Positions 1 to 12,200 of a stretch of DNA of 64,000 nucleotides are shown one piece after another; the stretch's first letter is position 1, and every line of letters starts with the position of its first letter. The stretch is taken from contig JAYKKM010000049.1 in the NCBI GenBank assembly GCA_035772405.1, positions 146,501 through 210,500 on the forward strand. Reading direction: 5' to 3'. A program made the translations under genes and the position numbers. The notes below the pieces were generated by a model that saw nothing but the letters and a program-made list of their open reading frames with translations, had not been told where the DNA came from and searched no databases. This DNA comes from Chrysogorgia sp. JL179-B06. Its lineage: Eukaryota; Cnidaria; Anthozoa; Scleralcyonacea; Chrysogorgiidae.

Positions 1-1
1 A

Positions 2-19
2 CCCCCCCCCCCCCCCCCC
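2..19. repeat. poly-C run
   Basis: An uninterrupted run of 18 C at the window edge. A second C run lies at 12585-12608. Such runs are prone to length error. Confidence 0.9.
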
Positions 20-127
20 TACGGGAATTTCTCCATCCATGGTGCCCAGACCTCGCACGCCGTGGCCGTGTATTTCTGTTTTGCAAAAATTCACAATTTC
101 CAAAAGCCCGTTTCGTCGAAGAAATGT

Positions 128-735
128 TTGAACGTTATCTCGGCCAATATTTAACCGATTTAAACTCTGAAAACAAATTTGGAATTAGCGAGTCAACATA
201 CATAACATACGCGTTTACTATATTACGAGAACGTGAGTACCCTTCGTAAAAACGGTTTATGTACTTAGAAATTAGTCGCTTATAAACTGGTCACTTCATC
301 GTATATTATTTTGAACGTTATCTCGATCAATATTTAACCGTTTTCAATTCTGAAAACAGATTTGGAATTAGCGAGTCAAAATACATCACATATGTGTCTA
401 CTATATTACGAGAACGTGAATACCCTTCGTAAAAATAGTTTATGTACTTAGAAAGTTAGTCGGCTTTGTCGGCTATGATTAGCCGGTCACTTCGTCGAAT
501 ATTATGTTGAATATCTCGATCAATATATAACCGTTTTCAATTCTGAAAACAGATTTGGAATTAGCGAGTCAAAATACATAACATATGTGTCTACTATATT
601 ACGAGAACGTGAATACCCTTCGTAAAAATGGTTTATGTACTTAGAAATTAGTCCGGACTTGGTCGGCTATGATAATCTCGATCAATATATAACCGTTTTC
701 AATTCTGAAAACAGATTTGGAATTAGCGAGTCAAA
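128..735 (+). repeat. tandem repeat, unit about 165-195 bp, four units
   Basis: Units begin near 128, 311, 507 and 671 and share the core TCTGAAAACAGATTTGGAAT followed by a segment ending near CTTCGTAAAAA. The fourth unit is truncated. The same repeat occurs as two units in reverse orientation at about 41380-41650, so it is a dispersed tandem repeat. The short reading frames across it are not convincing genes. Confidence 0.8.
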
Positions 736-768
736 ATACATACTCGGATGTCTCTTGTGCATATGTAC

Positions 769-1410
769 TTCTAGTACGTATTCCATATAAGGAAGTGACC
801 GACGAACAAATAGAAGGCATTGACGAGCAAATAGAAGGCATTAACGAACAAATACATGGCACTCGTACCAGCCCACTGGATGTGGGATTGTTAACACGTT
901 ACGATATGTTCGATTATCCGCTCTTTTTAAGAAAACTACGTTCGCTAGCAGGATAAGCTGCACGCATATTGTAAACAGATAATTTATCTTTGTTTTAATA
1001 TATATTGTAGCTTTGGGAGTTGATTATTTCTCAAGAAAACGTTCGTCGAAGACAGCCGTGTTTTTTGTTTACAAGATGGTATCCGTATTAGGAAAATTAT
1101 ATTTTGGCATGTTCGATTATCCGCGCTTTTAAAGAGAAATAAGTTAGCTACCGGGATAAAGCTGTACGTATGTCGTAAATAGATAATTTAACTTTCCTTT
1201 GATATATTCTATAGCTTTGGGGGTGGTTTATTTCTCAAGAAAACGTTTGCCAAAGGGTTAGGACCTTTGTTGTTTTGGGGTTGGTTACAATCCAATTAAC
1301 AAGGAGGCTGGTACGAGGTTTGAACGTGTCAGCTATTTGCTCGTTAATTCACTCTATTTGCTCGTCAATGCCTTCTATTTGCGCTTCCTTATAAGGAATA
1401 CGTACTAGAT
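769..1410. repeat. foldback element with internal direct repeats
   Basis: The left arm (about 769-873) and right arm (about 1304-1410) are imperfect inverted copies; both contain AAATAGAAGGCATTGACGAG or its complement. Between them, two direct copies start at about 905 and 1109 with ATGTTCGATTATCCGC. A 79-residue frame across the left arm is repeat-encoded and is not called. Confidence 0.75.
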
Positions 1411-1498
1411 ACCCCTATCCTCTTGTGACGGTTCAATTTAATCTGAGTATCTAGTTACCAGTGCCACATTTTCCGATGCCGCGCATGAGGACGGTTGA

Positions 1499-1521
1499 TC
1501 ATATATATATATATATATATA
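1499..1521. repeat. AT dinucleotide microsatellite
   Basis: About eleven AT units. From 1522 to 1954 I see no gene; a short GC-rich patch with repeated CCTTCGGCC-like motifs lies at 1600-1650. Confidence 0.8.
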
Positions 1522-1954
1522 TACCTATAAACTGATCCTAGATCTAGGAACGGCTTGGATCTCGCGTGATAAGGGACTAAACGCCGGTCGATATTGGCAC
1601 CCTCGCCCTCAGGCCTTCGGCCTCAGACTTTCGGCCGGGCGAGGGGACAAGAGGAGATAGCGTAAAACTATTAACATTTCTAAACATTATACTAAAAGGC
1701 CTTTTATTTAAAATTTATTTACTTTTTGGCTACAGTTCCCTTTAAAAGGTTGTCGAACTTCCGAAATAGTGTGTAGGAGGTGCAGTAACATTTCAAGCAA
1801 AGGCCCTTCATTGGTCATCGGGTGGAACGTGCAGTAAGTGCGTTGCCACTCACTCCTGCATAGGTTTGAAGTTAAGCCCTGTTGGGTGGGGTTCGTATAT
1901 GTATAACCAAATTGCATGAAGGAATCCCAGCATGCTTTAGTACTCTGAATGCGT

Positions 1955-2863
1955 GGAACCCACTGACCTCTATATATAACTGGACTGCTTGCTCTCGCCA
2001 AAAAGTGTCTGAAAAATTATGGCGTCAGCAGAGGTTATTTTTTTCAAAGTAGTAACCACTGACCTGTATTTACAACAGTCTGTTGGCGAATTATTAGGCG
2101 GCAAATGTTTTTACTTTGAAGAATTAAATACAAATATACAGTATTTTTCTCGTTTTATGCTTTTAAGGTGGTTTTTAAAGCAACGTTTTCCGACCAGATG
2201 ACATTTGACATTATCAATACAAAATAAACGAGTTTAAAATTTGCAAATTCCTGATATAATTTGTGTTTTAATGTTTATCATGCTTCAGCCTGACAGCCAC
2301 TCTTGACCGCTCTTCGGCCGGCTTACTTTTTAAAAAATAGTAAACACGTATCTTAATATCTATTCACCATTCTTTTTCTGTAAATCTAAAGTTTCTATAG
2401 ATAAACAACCTTCAAGAACAAAAGCAACAAGTTCGCACTTTATATCTCACCTGAGGATAAAAGTTTAAAAAGAGATTAAATGTCATACAACCGAAAATAA
2501 TTTCATACGTCCTCCGAGTGTTGACAACTAGTGTTGACGGCTTTTAGAATTTATTGGAAAGTTTTCTGGTCATAAAGAACATCTCCACTTTCAATGATTT
2601 TTTTTGTTCAGTCTCGTTTTTGAAGAGAGAAAATGCCGTTTGTATCACGACACGGGAAAAAGGACTCCAGCTGACGCCATAGTTATCGTTAAAACAAATT
2701 TGATTGGTCGTTCGACAAACTTGCGCTAACAATCCAATGACCAGTGGTCGCTACTATGAAAAAAATAACCTCTGCTTACGCCATCATTTTTCAGTCACCT
2801 GCCGTGAGTAATTTGCAACGAGACCCAGCAGTCCAGTTATATATAGAGGTCAGTGGTGGAACC
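1955..2863. repeat. long imperfect foldback element
   Basis: Outer arms 1955-1990 and 2827-2863 are inverted copies around CTCTATATATAACTGGACTG. Inner arms 2009-2066 and 2735-2794 are inverted copies around GGCGTCAGCAGAGGTTATTT. The roughly 670-bp middle contains no recognisable protein. Confidence 0.75.
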
Positions 2864-3119
2864 TTTTTGAGACTTTCGTGATCATCTCACTTATATCACC
2901 ATTCCACTTGAGATTATCACTGATAGTTCCAAAAATACCTAGTGAGATAGAGCTATGAATTGAACCTGCTAACTTCTATACCGAGACTGATAATCGTTAG
3001 AAGCGTAATTGGCTGTGTTGTTTAAACAACCAACTCACAAACAAATATATTCAAGTAAAAATTTCAAAAATACTTTGAAGGTACTGATCTTTGGTTTTCA
3101 TTATTGATGTGATTTTTAG

Positions 3120-3278
3120 ACTAGAAAATTGCAATTCTCGGAAAAATATTGCCACAGAAGAAGCTATCCCGATGAAACCACTCTCAGCAGAGCCCTCGCG
3201 ACTTCTCAATGAGTTCGGAGAACGATACCGTATTGGGGAACTGTACAGAAGAATTTCTCTGTTACATTACTTTGCTAG
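3120..3278 (+). CDS. UNC13-like: unc-13-like A, exon: start of MUN domain
   Basis: Acceptor GATTTTTAG precedes 3120. It encodes LNEFGERYRIGELYRRISLL, resembling the start of the UNC13 MUN domain (RYGI..IYQAMTHF). It begins with one base completing a codon and ends in phase 2 at AG|GTATGT. A second donor, GTAAGT after 3287, is in the same phase. Upstream coding exons were not found in the window. Confidence 0.7.
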
Positions 3279-6200
3279 GTATGTACTGTAAGTTCTGTGG
3301 AAGAACCTAAAGTCATTCAATCAATTTGTATTAACTTAACGTAAATGTTCGATTAGGTACGGCGCTAAATCGATACCGGAAGGCCTTGATGTTGTTTTTT
3401 TTGCAACTGGTCCCAGTTTGGTCTTAAAATGTATATATTCCAACAAATAATTTCCCAACGCAACCAGGTGATAAATCAGACATAATTTGACTCTACTCTG
3501 GCTTAAAACGTTTTTTGAACATAACTTTAAAAGTTACTGTCCATGACCCAAAAGTTACGTTTAAAGTTAGTTCAAAAAATCTTTTTAAGCCAGAGTAGCG
3601 TCAAATTATGTCCTTATATATTCTAACACTCGAAATTTTCCTTCACCATAAATCCTTAGAATATGTAGTTCAATCGAGTGAAATATCAAAATATTGCTTA
3701 TTAAACGGATACTCCACCCACAGCCCCCCCGTCGGGGAACCTTAGCCCCCCTGTCGGGGAAAAATTAACAATTCGTCGGGGAACGAGCTGGAAGAAAAAA
3801 TGAAAAAAATTCGTCTTTTGCATGTTTTCTTAGAATCGTGAAAGTTTTTTTACGCATTAACAAACGTTTCGCTAAACAACGTCAATTGGTAATCAACTTT
3901 CACCTCTGGCACAAATTATCTATCACCTCTGTGTTGTTTCGTGCGCTCACTGTTATCTGGTTTTTGCGTGAATATTATTGTTAGAGTTAGTTTCGTATAC
4001 AGTAAGGAAATACTGACAATAAATATATAAATTTTATTTTAATTTTTTGTTAAAACTGCCTGGGGGCATTTTGGGAAATGCAGGAAATGCGTTTCAGAGG
4101 CTTAGAGAACCAAAAATTCACCGGAACCCCCTACACGAATTACCACTACCTGTTAGCCCCCTGTCGGGGACCTTAGCCCCTATGCTTAAATGAAAGTTCT
4201 TTGTCGCCTTACATGAGATTGGGTGTTAGTTTTCTTCTAATCTTTTTAGGTTTAGAGAAATTTAGTTTTGTTTATCGTATTTTTGGTAAATTGAAGACCG
4301 CCATTTTTGTTCTAATTGCGAGCGAATGCGGTCGCATTAATTTTTGACATCATTGAGTGATAGAAACCCCATGCAAAGAAATCCTTCACAATAGCGTGAA
4401 TAGAAATCCTGTACAATAGACTAAAACCACGCTAGTGTCATCATGCTGTTGTGAAGGGTGTCTTTATATAATGTTTCTATCACTCAATGACGTCAAAAAT
4501 TAATGGTAGCGACCGCATTCGCCCACAATCAGAACAAAAATGGCGGCCTTCAATTTACCAAAAATACGATAAACAAAACCCAATTTCTCTAAAACTAAAA
4601 ACATTAGAAGAAAGTTAATAACTTTCACTTAAGCAGCACTTGTTTTGGGGGGTAGAGTGTCTCTAAAAAAGGTTGACAAAATACTCATAACACAATTTTA
4701 TTCATACAAAACGCAATCAATTCAACAAAGAAACAGGCGTGTAGGAAGCATTTAACATGGGTAGGCTGATTCAATAACCCAGGCCAAACAGCCAAACTAA
4801 AACATTTGTGAGGAACGGTCTATCTTAAAACCAATTAAAAAAATGGCGCTTGTGCAAACGCCCAAAGTAAAAAAAAAAAAATTTTAAAAGAAGTTTAAAA
4901 ATAAATTATAAATTTGGTAAATAAAGGCGCAGAATGTACAGTCGTGCAAAAAAGTGTAGCGGTCAAAGCCGCTACTGTCGCTAGAGTTCCTAACCCTAAC
5001 CACAGCTTTAGGAATTTCACGACTATTATAATTAAGTGGCAGGGTATTCTAGAATCTAGCCCGTTTTTCTGCTCGAAAGGGATTTAAAATCGGATTAAGC
5101 TTTAAAAAATCCATGATTTTCATCCTCATATCGTGAATGTTGAGAATGACTACCTTGATCTTTCGATAAAATAACAGCGTGATAGACAGCGATCAAGAAT
5201 GAGATTCACTTCTCAGTTCTCAGGCGCGTAGGAAAAAAGTGTTCAATGTTCCTCAGATTCTGAATTCGTCTTTTTCAAATGCTCCTCAAAAGTGCGTAAA
5301 ACAATGGAAAAGTTGACCACAAAGTATATTTGACATTTTGACTATATTTATGTGATATTTATTATACTACAAACATGGATGCTTTCACTGACCAGTGTTA
5401 TGACTTAAGCTCATTGTCCAGCTGGATCTCACGACATTGTTCTCGATTCGCACAAGTAAGCTTTCTGGGTAAATACTATTAAATACTAATAATGAAATAA
5501 TGACATTCTCAGAATATGGAACTCAATTATATCGGTTAAAAAATTTGTTAAAGGACATTGGCAACAAAAATTAAGTTTGTCTAATATGAAATAACTCGTA
5601 AAATGATAGGGCAACACCTTTTACAACTTTTCCGTATTTTACTTCCTTTTTGAAATATTTCAGTTTGTTTGATATGTAAATAATGGTGTCTGACGTCAGG
5701 TGTGGGGTGGAGAATTTTCACTCATTAAAATATTGGTTACATCTTCAAGTTTGTTCCACAAATTTTAGAAATTTACTTGAAAATGTGCGTATAATAACTC
5801 CCCATGATAATGAATCTTAGCAATCACTGAGATATAATACATTTTTTAATGAATGAAAATTCTCCACCCCACACCTGACGTCAGAGACCATCTCATTTAC
5901 ATATCAAACAAACTGAGATATTTCAAAAACGAAGTAAAATGCGGGAAAGTTGTAAAAGGTGTTACTCATTTTACGAGTTCTTTCATATTAGACAAACTTA
6001 ATTTTTGTTGCCAATGTCCTTTAAGGGAATCTAATTAATTTGAAGAACACTTCACAATCTCAAATGACATAAATATGATTGCTTAAAATTCTCCAAGACA
6101 AATGTTCCTCAGGACCGGGATCCTGATATCCCACTTTTTTCCTGGTCTTATGATTAGGGTTTATTTTAGAATTATTGTTACGATTACTGACTGCCGGACC

Positions 6201-9200
6201 TCTAGTTTTTCCCGAACAAGTTCTGGTTACCAGATCTATAGCCACAGAGAACAAAATATCATGTTGCCTCGTTCTATAAAAAACTACGCAGCTATTAAAA
6301 TATATCACGTCGCATCGTTCCGTAACAAACAACGACGTCCACGTCGCTAAATATATTATATTTTTTAAAGAGTGAGTGTCTGGGTAGTGCTTTGCGCGCT
6401 TGTTTTCTTCTTGGCGGCCATTTTATGGGACGCCTATTTCAGTTCACAAACGAATCCGTCGATATTTGATCAATCCTTCTTATAAATTATCCATTTTCTA
6501 AGAAGTAAATATACCTGAGTGATCAATTATTGTGATATTTTTCGTAAAATTGATCATTTATTATAGTAATCTTTTCGGTACATAGAAGCTGCTACGAGCG
6601 CTTCGCCTCCGAAGCGTGGAAGGCCGGGTTATGCTGCGGCAGCGCGAATAAGTTTGCGAATGGAAGTGTTTGATGAGTGACTAGTAAAGAAATATATTTT
6701 GTTTCTTCTGATGTTTTGTTCATTTGAATTTGCAAAGATTCAGTAACTAAAGCCATCCGGGCCAGCTTGTTCGTCAGAAATTGCGTTGCGCGCATCCCGC
6801 AGTGGTTCACAAACAAGCGAACCGCAACTGTTCAAATCGTCTTGAACATTAACTTCATAACGCCCCGAAGTCAGGATCGGACTCCAATTTCAACATTTCC
6901 AAATAAATCTAGAGTTAACATGCAAATTATAGTTCTAACGATGCGATGCACTGCAATCAATTCGTATGAAAACACAAGCGCGCAAAGCACTACCCTGACA
7001 CTCACTCTTTAAATATTTAAATCCGCTTGCTTCGTTATTTATTACACACTTATTCAACTTCGGCACCACGGACCACGGTAGCACTCATTTATTACACACA
7101 ATAAGTGGAAACCATCAGCGGTGTTCGCCGTGACGTCACTACGTCAAACTATAGATCTCCGACTCTTGTTCAATAATTGAGACGTTACAACTACTATCAG
7201 AATACTCGGATGACATTTCGAATTAAAACTGGGCAATTTTATTTTCAATTCAACAGATCAAAACACTGTGAAAAGTTAGCATCTGGATTTAGGTTTAACG
7301 CAGTGACGTCACGGCGGACACCGCTGACCGTTTCTACTCCCGCGATGAAAAAGCAAGATGGCTGGTAAAGGCGCGTGTTTAGAATCGTTTTTCTCCAAAA
7401 CATAATTTGAAACATCATAGTACATCATTTAAAACAAAATCCTTTAAAACAAAATCTTTCTCCTTTAAAACAAAATCTTTCTCCTTTAAAACAAAATCTT
7501 CTTAAATTTCTGAAAGGTATACTATTCTATATTTTTGCGCCAATTCTAGAGAAAGCATTTTTTTGTTGATTTGCACGTAATTATTTTATCTGGTAATTGT
7601 CAATAGTTGAAGACCTGGTAATGATGGAGTGTACGTTAGCAGTTTGAGTAAATAAATCAGAAATATTATCATGCGAAAGTTCATTCGTAGTATCATACAT
7701 TACGTTCTAAATTAAAGGGATATGGCAATATAAATTAACTTTGTCTCATTTGAAAGAACTCGTGAAACGGTATAACAAGACCTTTTACAATTTTCCCTTA
7801 TCTTTTTTGGTTTTCGAAATAATTTGACGAAAGACAGCGTGCTGTCCGCCATCTTGGAATTCTGTTCGATATGCATGTGACGTCATAAGTAGGGTAAAGT
7901 GAAATTTTTATCTTAATAATAATAATAATAACTGACGTATTAGGAGCATTATACAATAGTCTTATAAAACTTATAAATTTACTTTTCAGTTTCATTATAA
8001 GATAAAGCCTACTACATATATTACCACTATGAACAAAAAACTATTAATTTTAAAAAAGAAAAGTCTCTGCTGACTTAAAATTTCCCAACATATCAAAGCT
8101 TCTAATTTCCTGTGGTAATGAATTCCACAGTTTTGGTGCCGAAACCGAGAACGCTCTGTCTCCATGAGTCACCGTTTTGGATTTTGGCTCAAGTAGCAGA
8201 TTACGATCTGATGATCTCAAAGCACGAGTAGGTTTATATTTATTTAGCAAATCAGTAATATAAACAGGCGCCTGGCCATGCAAAGCCTTGAAAGTAATTA
8301 TTAGTATCTTAAATACAATCCTTGATCTCACCGGCAACCAGTGAAGATTACGAAGCACAGGGGAGATATGCTCCGATTTTTTAACCCCTGTTACAAGTCT
8401 TGCAGCTGTATTTTGAATTCGCTGTAACTTGCTCAATTCAGCTCAATTCAGTAAGCCATATAGGATGCTATTACAGCTGTCAAGTTTTGATATTATGAAT
8501 GCATGCACCAACTTCTCACAGTCCTTTTTACTCAAATATTTCCTGATCTTGCACATGAGTATCTTGCCAACATTACGACATTATGAGCCAGAAACTCGAT
8601 TATGTTGCACTATTTCAATTTTCAAGTGGCTCACAATATTTTAAAAAGCCTTCCGCGAAAATTCGGTTACCTATGGAGTAGTTTCATCAGGTTTACCCTG
8701 CTTGTGACGTCACCAATTTCCTAGTTAATTAGGTCAAATATTACAACAAGATGGCGGATTGTAGACTGCCTTTTGTCATAATTATCTGAAATATTTCAAA
8801 AACCAAGAAAGATACAGAAAAATTGTAAAAGGTCTTCTTATACTATTTTACGAGTTCTTTCAAATGAGACAAAGTTAATTTATATTGCCATATCCCTTTA
8901 AGCACAAAAGTTGTAAATTTTACATTAATTTCCAGAAATTAATCCTTTGACCTCTATTTTGTTTCCATTTCTCAGAAATTTTGAGACCAAGGCATGGCAC
9001 TGTAGGCATGTGACGTCAGTAATAGAGTCAATTCTGCAAAGTGTTCGCAGTGAACGATGCTTTGTCGTCAAAAAAGAGGTAATGCCCAAGTTCAGCTCCG
9101 ACTGACTTTAGCTCAGATGTAGTGTTTTTCTAGCCTGAGATGATCAGACCCCTTTAGGTGGGTCTGGCCTGAGATTCAGTTCACGCCGGCCTAAATTACT

Positions 9201-12200
9201 CAGGTCGGTTGCTAGGACGGCCTGAACACTTCAGGCCGGCCTGATTCTCGACCGATTTCCCATGTAAACAATATCTAAGTATACGACCCATCTTCTTATA
9301 ACTACTAACTAGCATTCTAAAAGTTGTAAGAACATATAAACTTTCTATTTAACAATTAGACAACGAGCCCTAGAAAACAAGAGCTAAAAAAAGCGAGTTG
9401 TCTAATTGTTTTAGTATAATTTTACAAGTACTAATCCAATAAATAACTTTTATTTCATATTTTCCATGAAAAAAAGTAAATATTCTTTCGAAATCACGCG
9501 ACCCCAGAGGTTTATATCAGCGGATAGTAACTCCTGCGATAGCCAATGAAAATCTTTCTTCTAAAAGTTGTAAGAATATATAAACTTTCTATATATAAAC
9601 TTTCTATATAAACTTTCTTTTAAAAGTTGTAAGAATATATATATCATGAATATTGATTGAATTGATGAGGCGGTCATATCTGAAATTGTGAGGTCGGCCT
9701 CGTGTAAACAAGACCTGAAATGAGAAAATACAGGCCAATCTAAGGTTATAGGTCGGTCTCACGTAAACAAGGGCTGAAATGAGCAAATACAGGCCAATCT
9801 GAGGTTATAGGTTGGTCTCACGTATAGGTTGACCAGCTGTTGTGGTCTAGTGGTTACCACACATGTCTATGAGCTGGGAGACACAGGTTCAAATCCTGGG
9901 TCGGACCTCCACTCAGGGTCTTAAAAATAATCGAGGAGAAAGTGCTGCCTTTGCAATAATATCAGCAAATGGTAAGACTTTCGGGTCTTCTCGGATAACG
10001 ACCTTAAATCGTAGGCCCTCGGAACCCCTTTCAATTGGGCTTCTAGCCTGTTGGGGTATTCCGTTCACCAAAGAGTGATAAATCTAATAAACTAAACTAA
10101 ACGTAGTAAACAAGAGTTGAAATGAGTAAATGCTTTTATATCAAAGTATGTGCATGACTTAAACATATTTCGGCTCTTCTACATCCTTTGATTAGTCAAT
10201 CTACCTGAAATAAAGGTACAACTTCAAACAAATTGCAACAGAAATGATTTTAGCTTTCTCAGTACCTACATACATTCAGAAATCACATACAAAAAGTCCC
10301 TAGAAATCAACCAAGTGGAAAGTCCAGAAAATCCGTTTTTTCTTACAATTTAACTACAAAAGTACTATCCTTTAAAAAAAAGTGAAATTTCAAGTTCACT
10401 TTTAGCAAATATCACCTATGTCGTTAGAGAGTTCTCAAAAAACCATATGAAGGACATTTATGCGGGTAGTACAATTTTCCAGGCCCATTTTGAGTTACGT
10501 AAGGTTAAACCTGCTAAAACCTGCGAATAACTCAAAATGGGCTTCGAAAATTGTATTATCCGCTTAAAGTGTCTATGAAGTGCAAAAATCGCTAGCATTT
10601 TTTTGCTCTAACGAACAAAGTAGCACGGCAAGCGTTCACTGAAAATTTCAAGTGAATCTGCGGCATAGTCTTCGAGCTATCAACACTCAAAGTTTGTCCA
10701 TTGGCATAGTTTAACGATACAAAATAGGGAAAGAATGGGATTGAATATATGTGGTATATGACGTATGCAGGTGGATAATTAATGTTCAAATCCGTTGTTC
10801 TTATGCACAGTAAGTACACCTGCATACGTCACAAGACAATGAACCGCGCGTTTCAGATTTCACCAAAAACATTTAGCCATGCCAAACTTTGAGAGTTGAC
10901 ATCTCGAAGACTATGCAGCAGATTTACTTGAAATTTTCAGTGTACGCTCTTGCCGTGCTACTTTGTCTGTTAAAGCAAAAAAATGCTAGCGGATTTTTCA
11001 CTTCATATAGCTTTTTGAGAACTTTCTAAAGACATAGGTAATATTTGCTGAACGTGGACATGAAATTTCACTTTTTTTAAAGAATAGTGCTTTTGTAGGT
11101 AAATTGTAAGAAAAACTTGATTTTTTAAACTTTCCACTAGGTTAATTTCCAGGGACCTTTGGCATATGTTATTTCCGAATGTATCAAGGTATAATGAAAA
11201 AGCTAAAACAATTTATTTTGTAATTTGTTTGATGTTAAACCGTTATAGATTGACTGGACTATAAAACGTATAGTTACTTTTTGTTACCAATGTCCTTTAA
11301 CAATTTCATTTTTATTCAGATAACAATGTTTAAATCCGCTGTGGTTAATCTCATTGCTCACATCGAACATAGCCTGTCAAGAATCAACAGACTTTTCCCA
11401 AAAAACTCACCAGAAGGAGGATTACAAGCTGTTATTTGTCTACTTTCTACACTAGTTATGGTTGACCAGGATGAAGTATTTGGAGAGCAAGATGGACAAT
11501 CAGTTACATATCACCTGAAGAAATATGCCAGGGTTTGTTAGCTATGTGTATTATATGTGCTACCCAAGTAACATGTTTATTACAAGTAATATTTGGCATT
11601 TCACTCGATTAAACTACATGTTCTAAGGATTTATGGTGAAGGAATATATACATTTTAAGACCAAACCGGGACCAGTTGCGAAAAATGCAACTTCAAGGCC
11701 TTCCGGCTGGAATTGAGCCCGCAACCCTGTGATGCTAGTGCAGTGCTCTGACCACTGAGCTACGGAGGCCATTGCCGAGAGCCTAGTCACGAGTTCTGTT
11801 TATATATAATGGTGGTATAATGCCGAAATTACCACCACTATATATATATACAGAACTCTGAACTCGTGACTATAGGCTCTCGGCATCGACCTCCGTAGCT
11901 CAGACATGGTAAAAAAACAGAAAACACTTGTTTGCGGGATTTTAAAGGAGGGAGCGCGCGCCGCATGCGCCCCTCCCTGGATCTGCCAAAAAGACCAGAG
12001 ACAGATAGTGGTCCCTTCGAGATGGCCGCCGCGAAATATTCACGACTTCATTTTATCGCAGCATCGAGTCTTAGAGATCAGTGACAAGCACCCATCTCCA
12101 TTGTTCATCAGAAAGTTAATAAAAAACATGTTCTAAGGGTTTATAGTGAAGGAAAATTTCGAGACCAAACCGGGACCAGTTGCGAAAAATGCAACGCCAA

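Noticed and set aside
717..956. 79-codon frame with IEGIDEQ repeats
   Set aside because: Encoded by the arm of an inverted repeat; no splice context or homology.
1708..2001. Minus-strand 97-codon frame
   Set aside because: It overlaps a foldback arm and shows no recognisable domain; I cannot support it as a gene.
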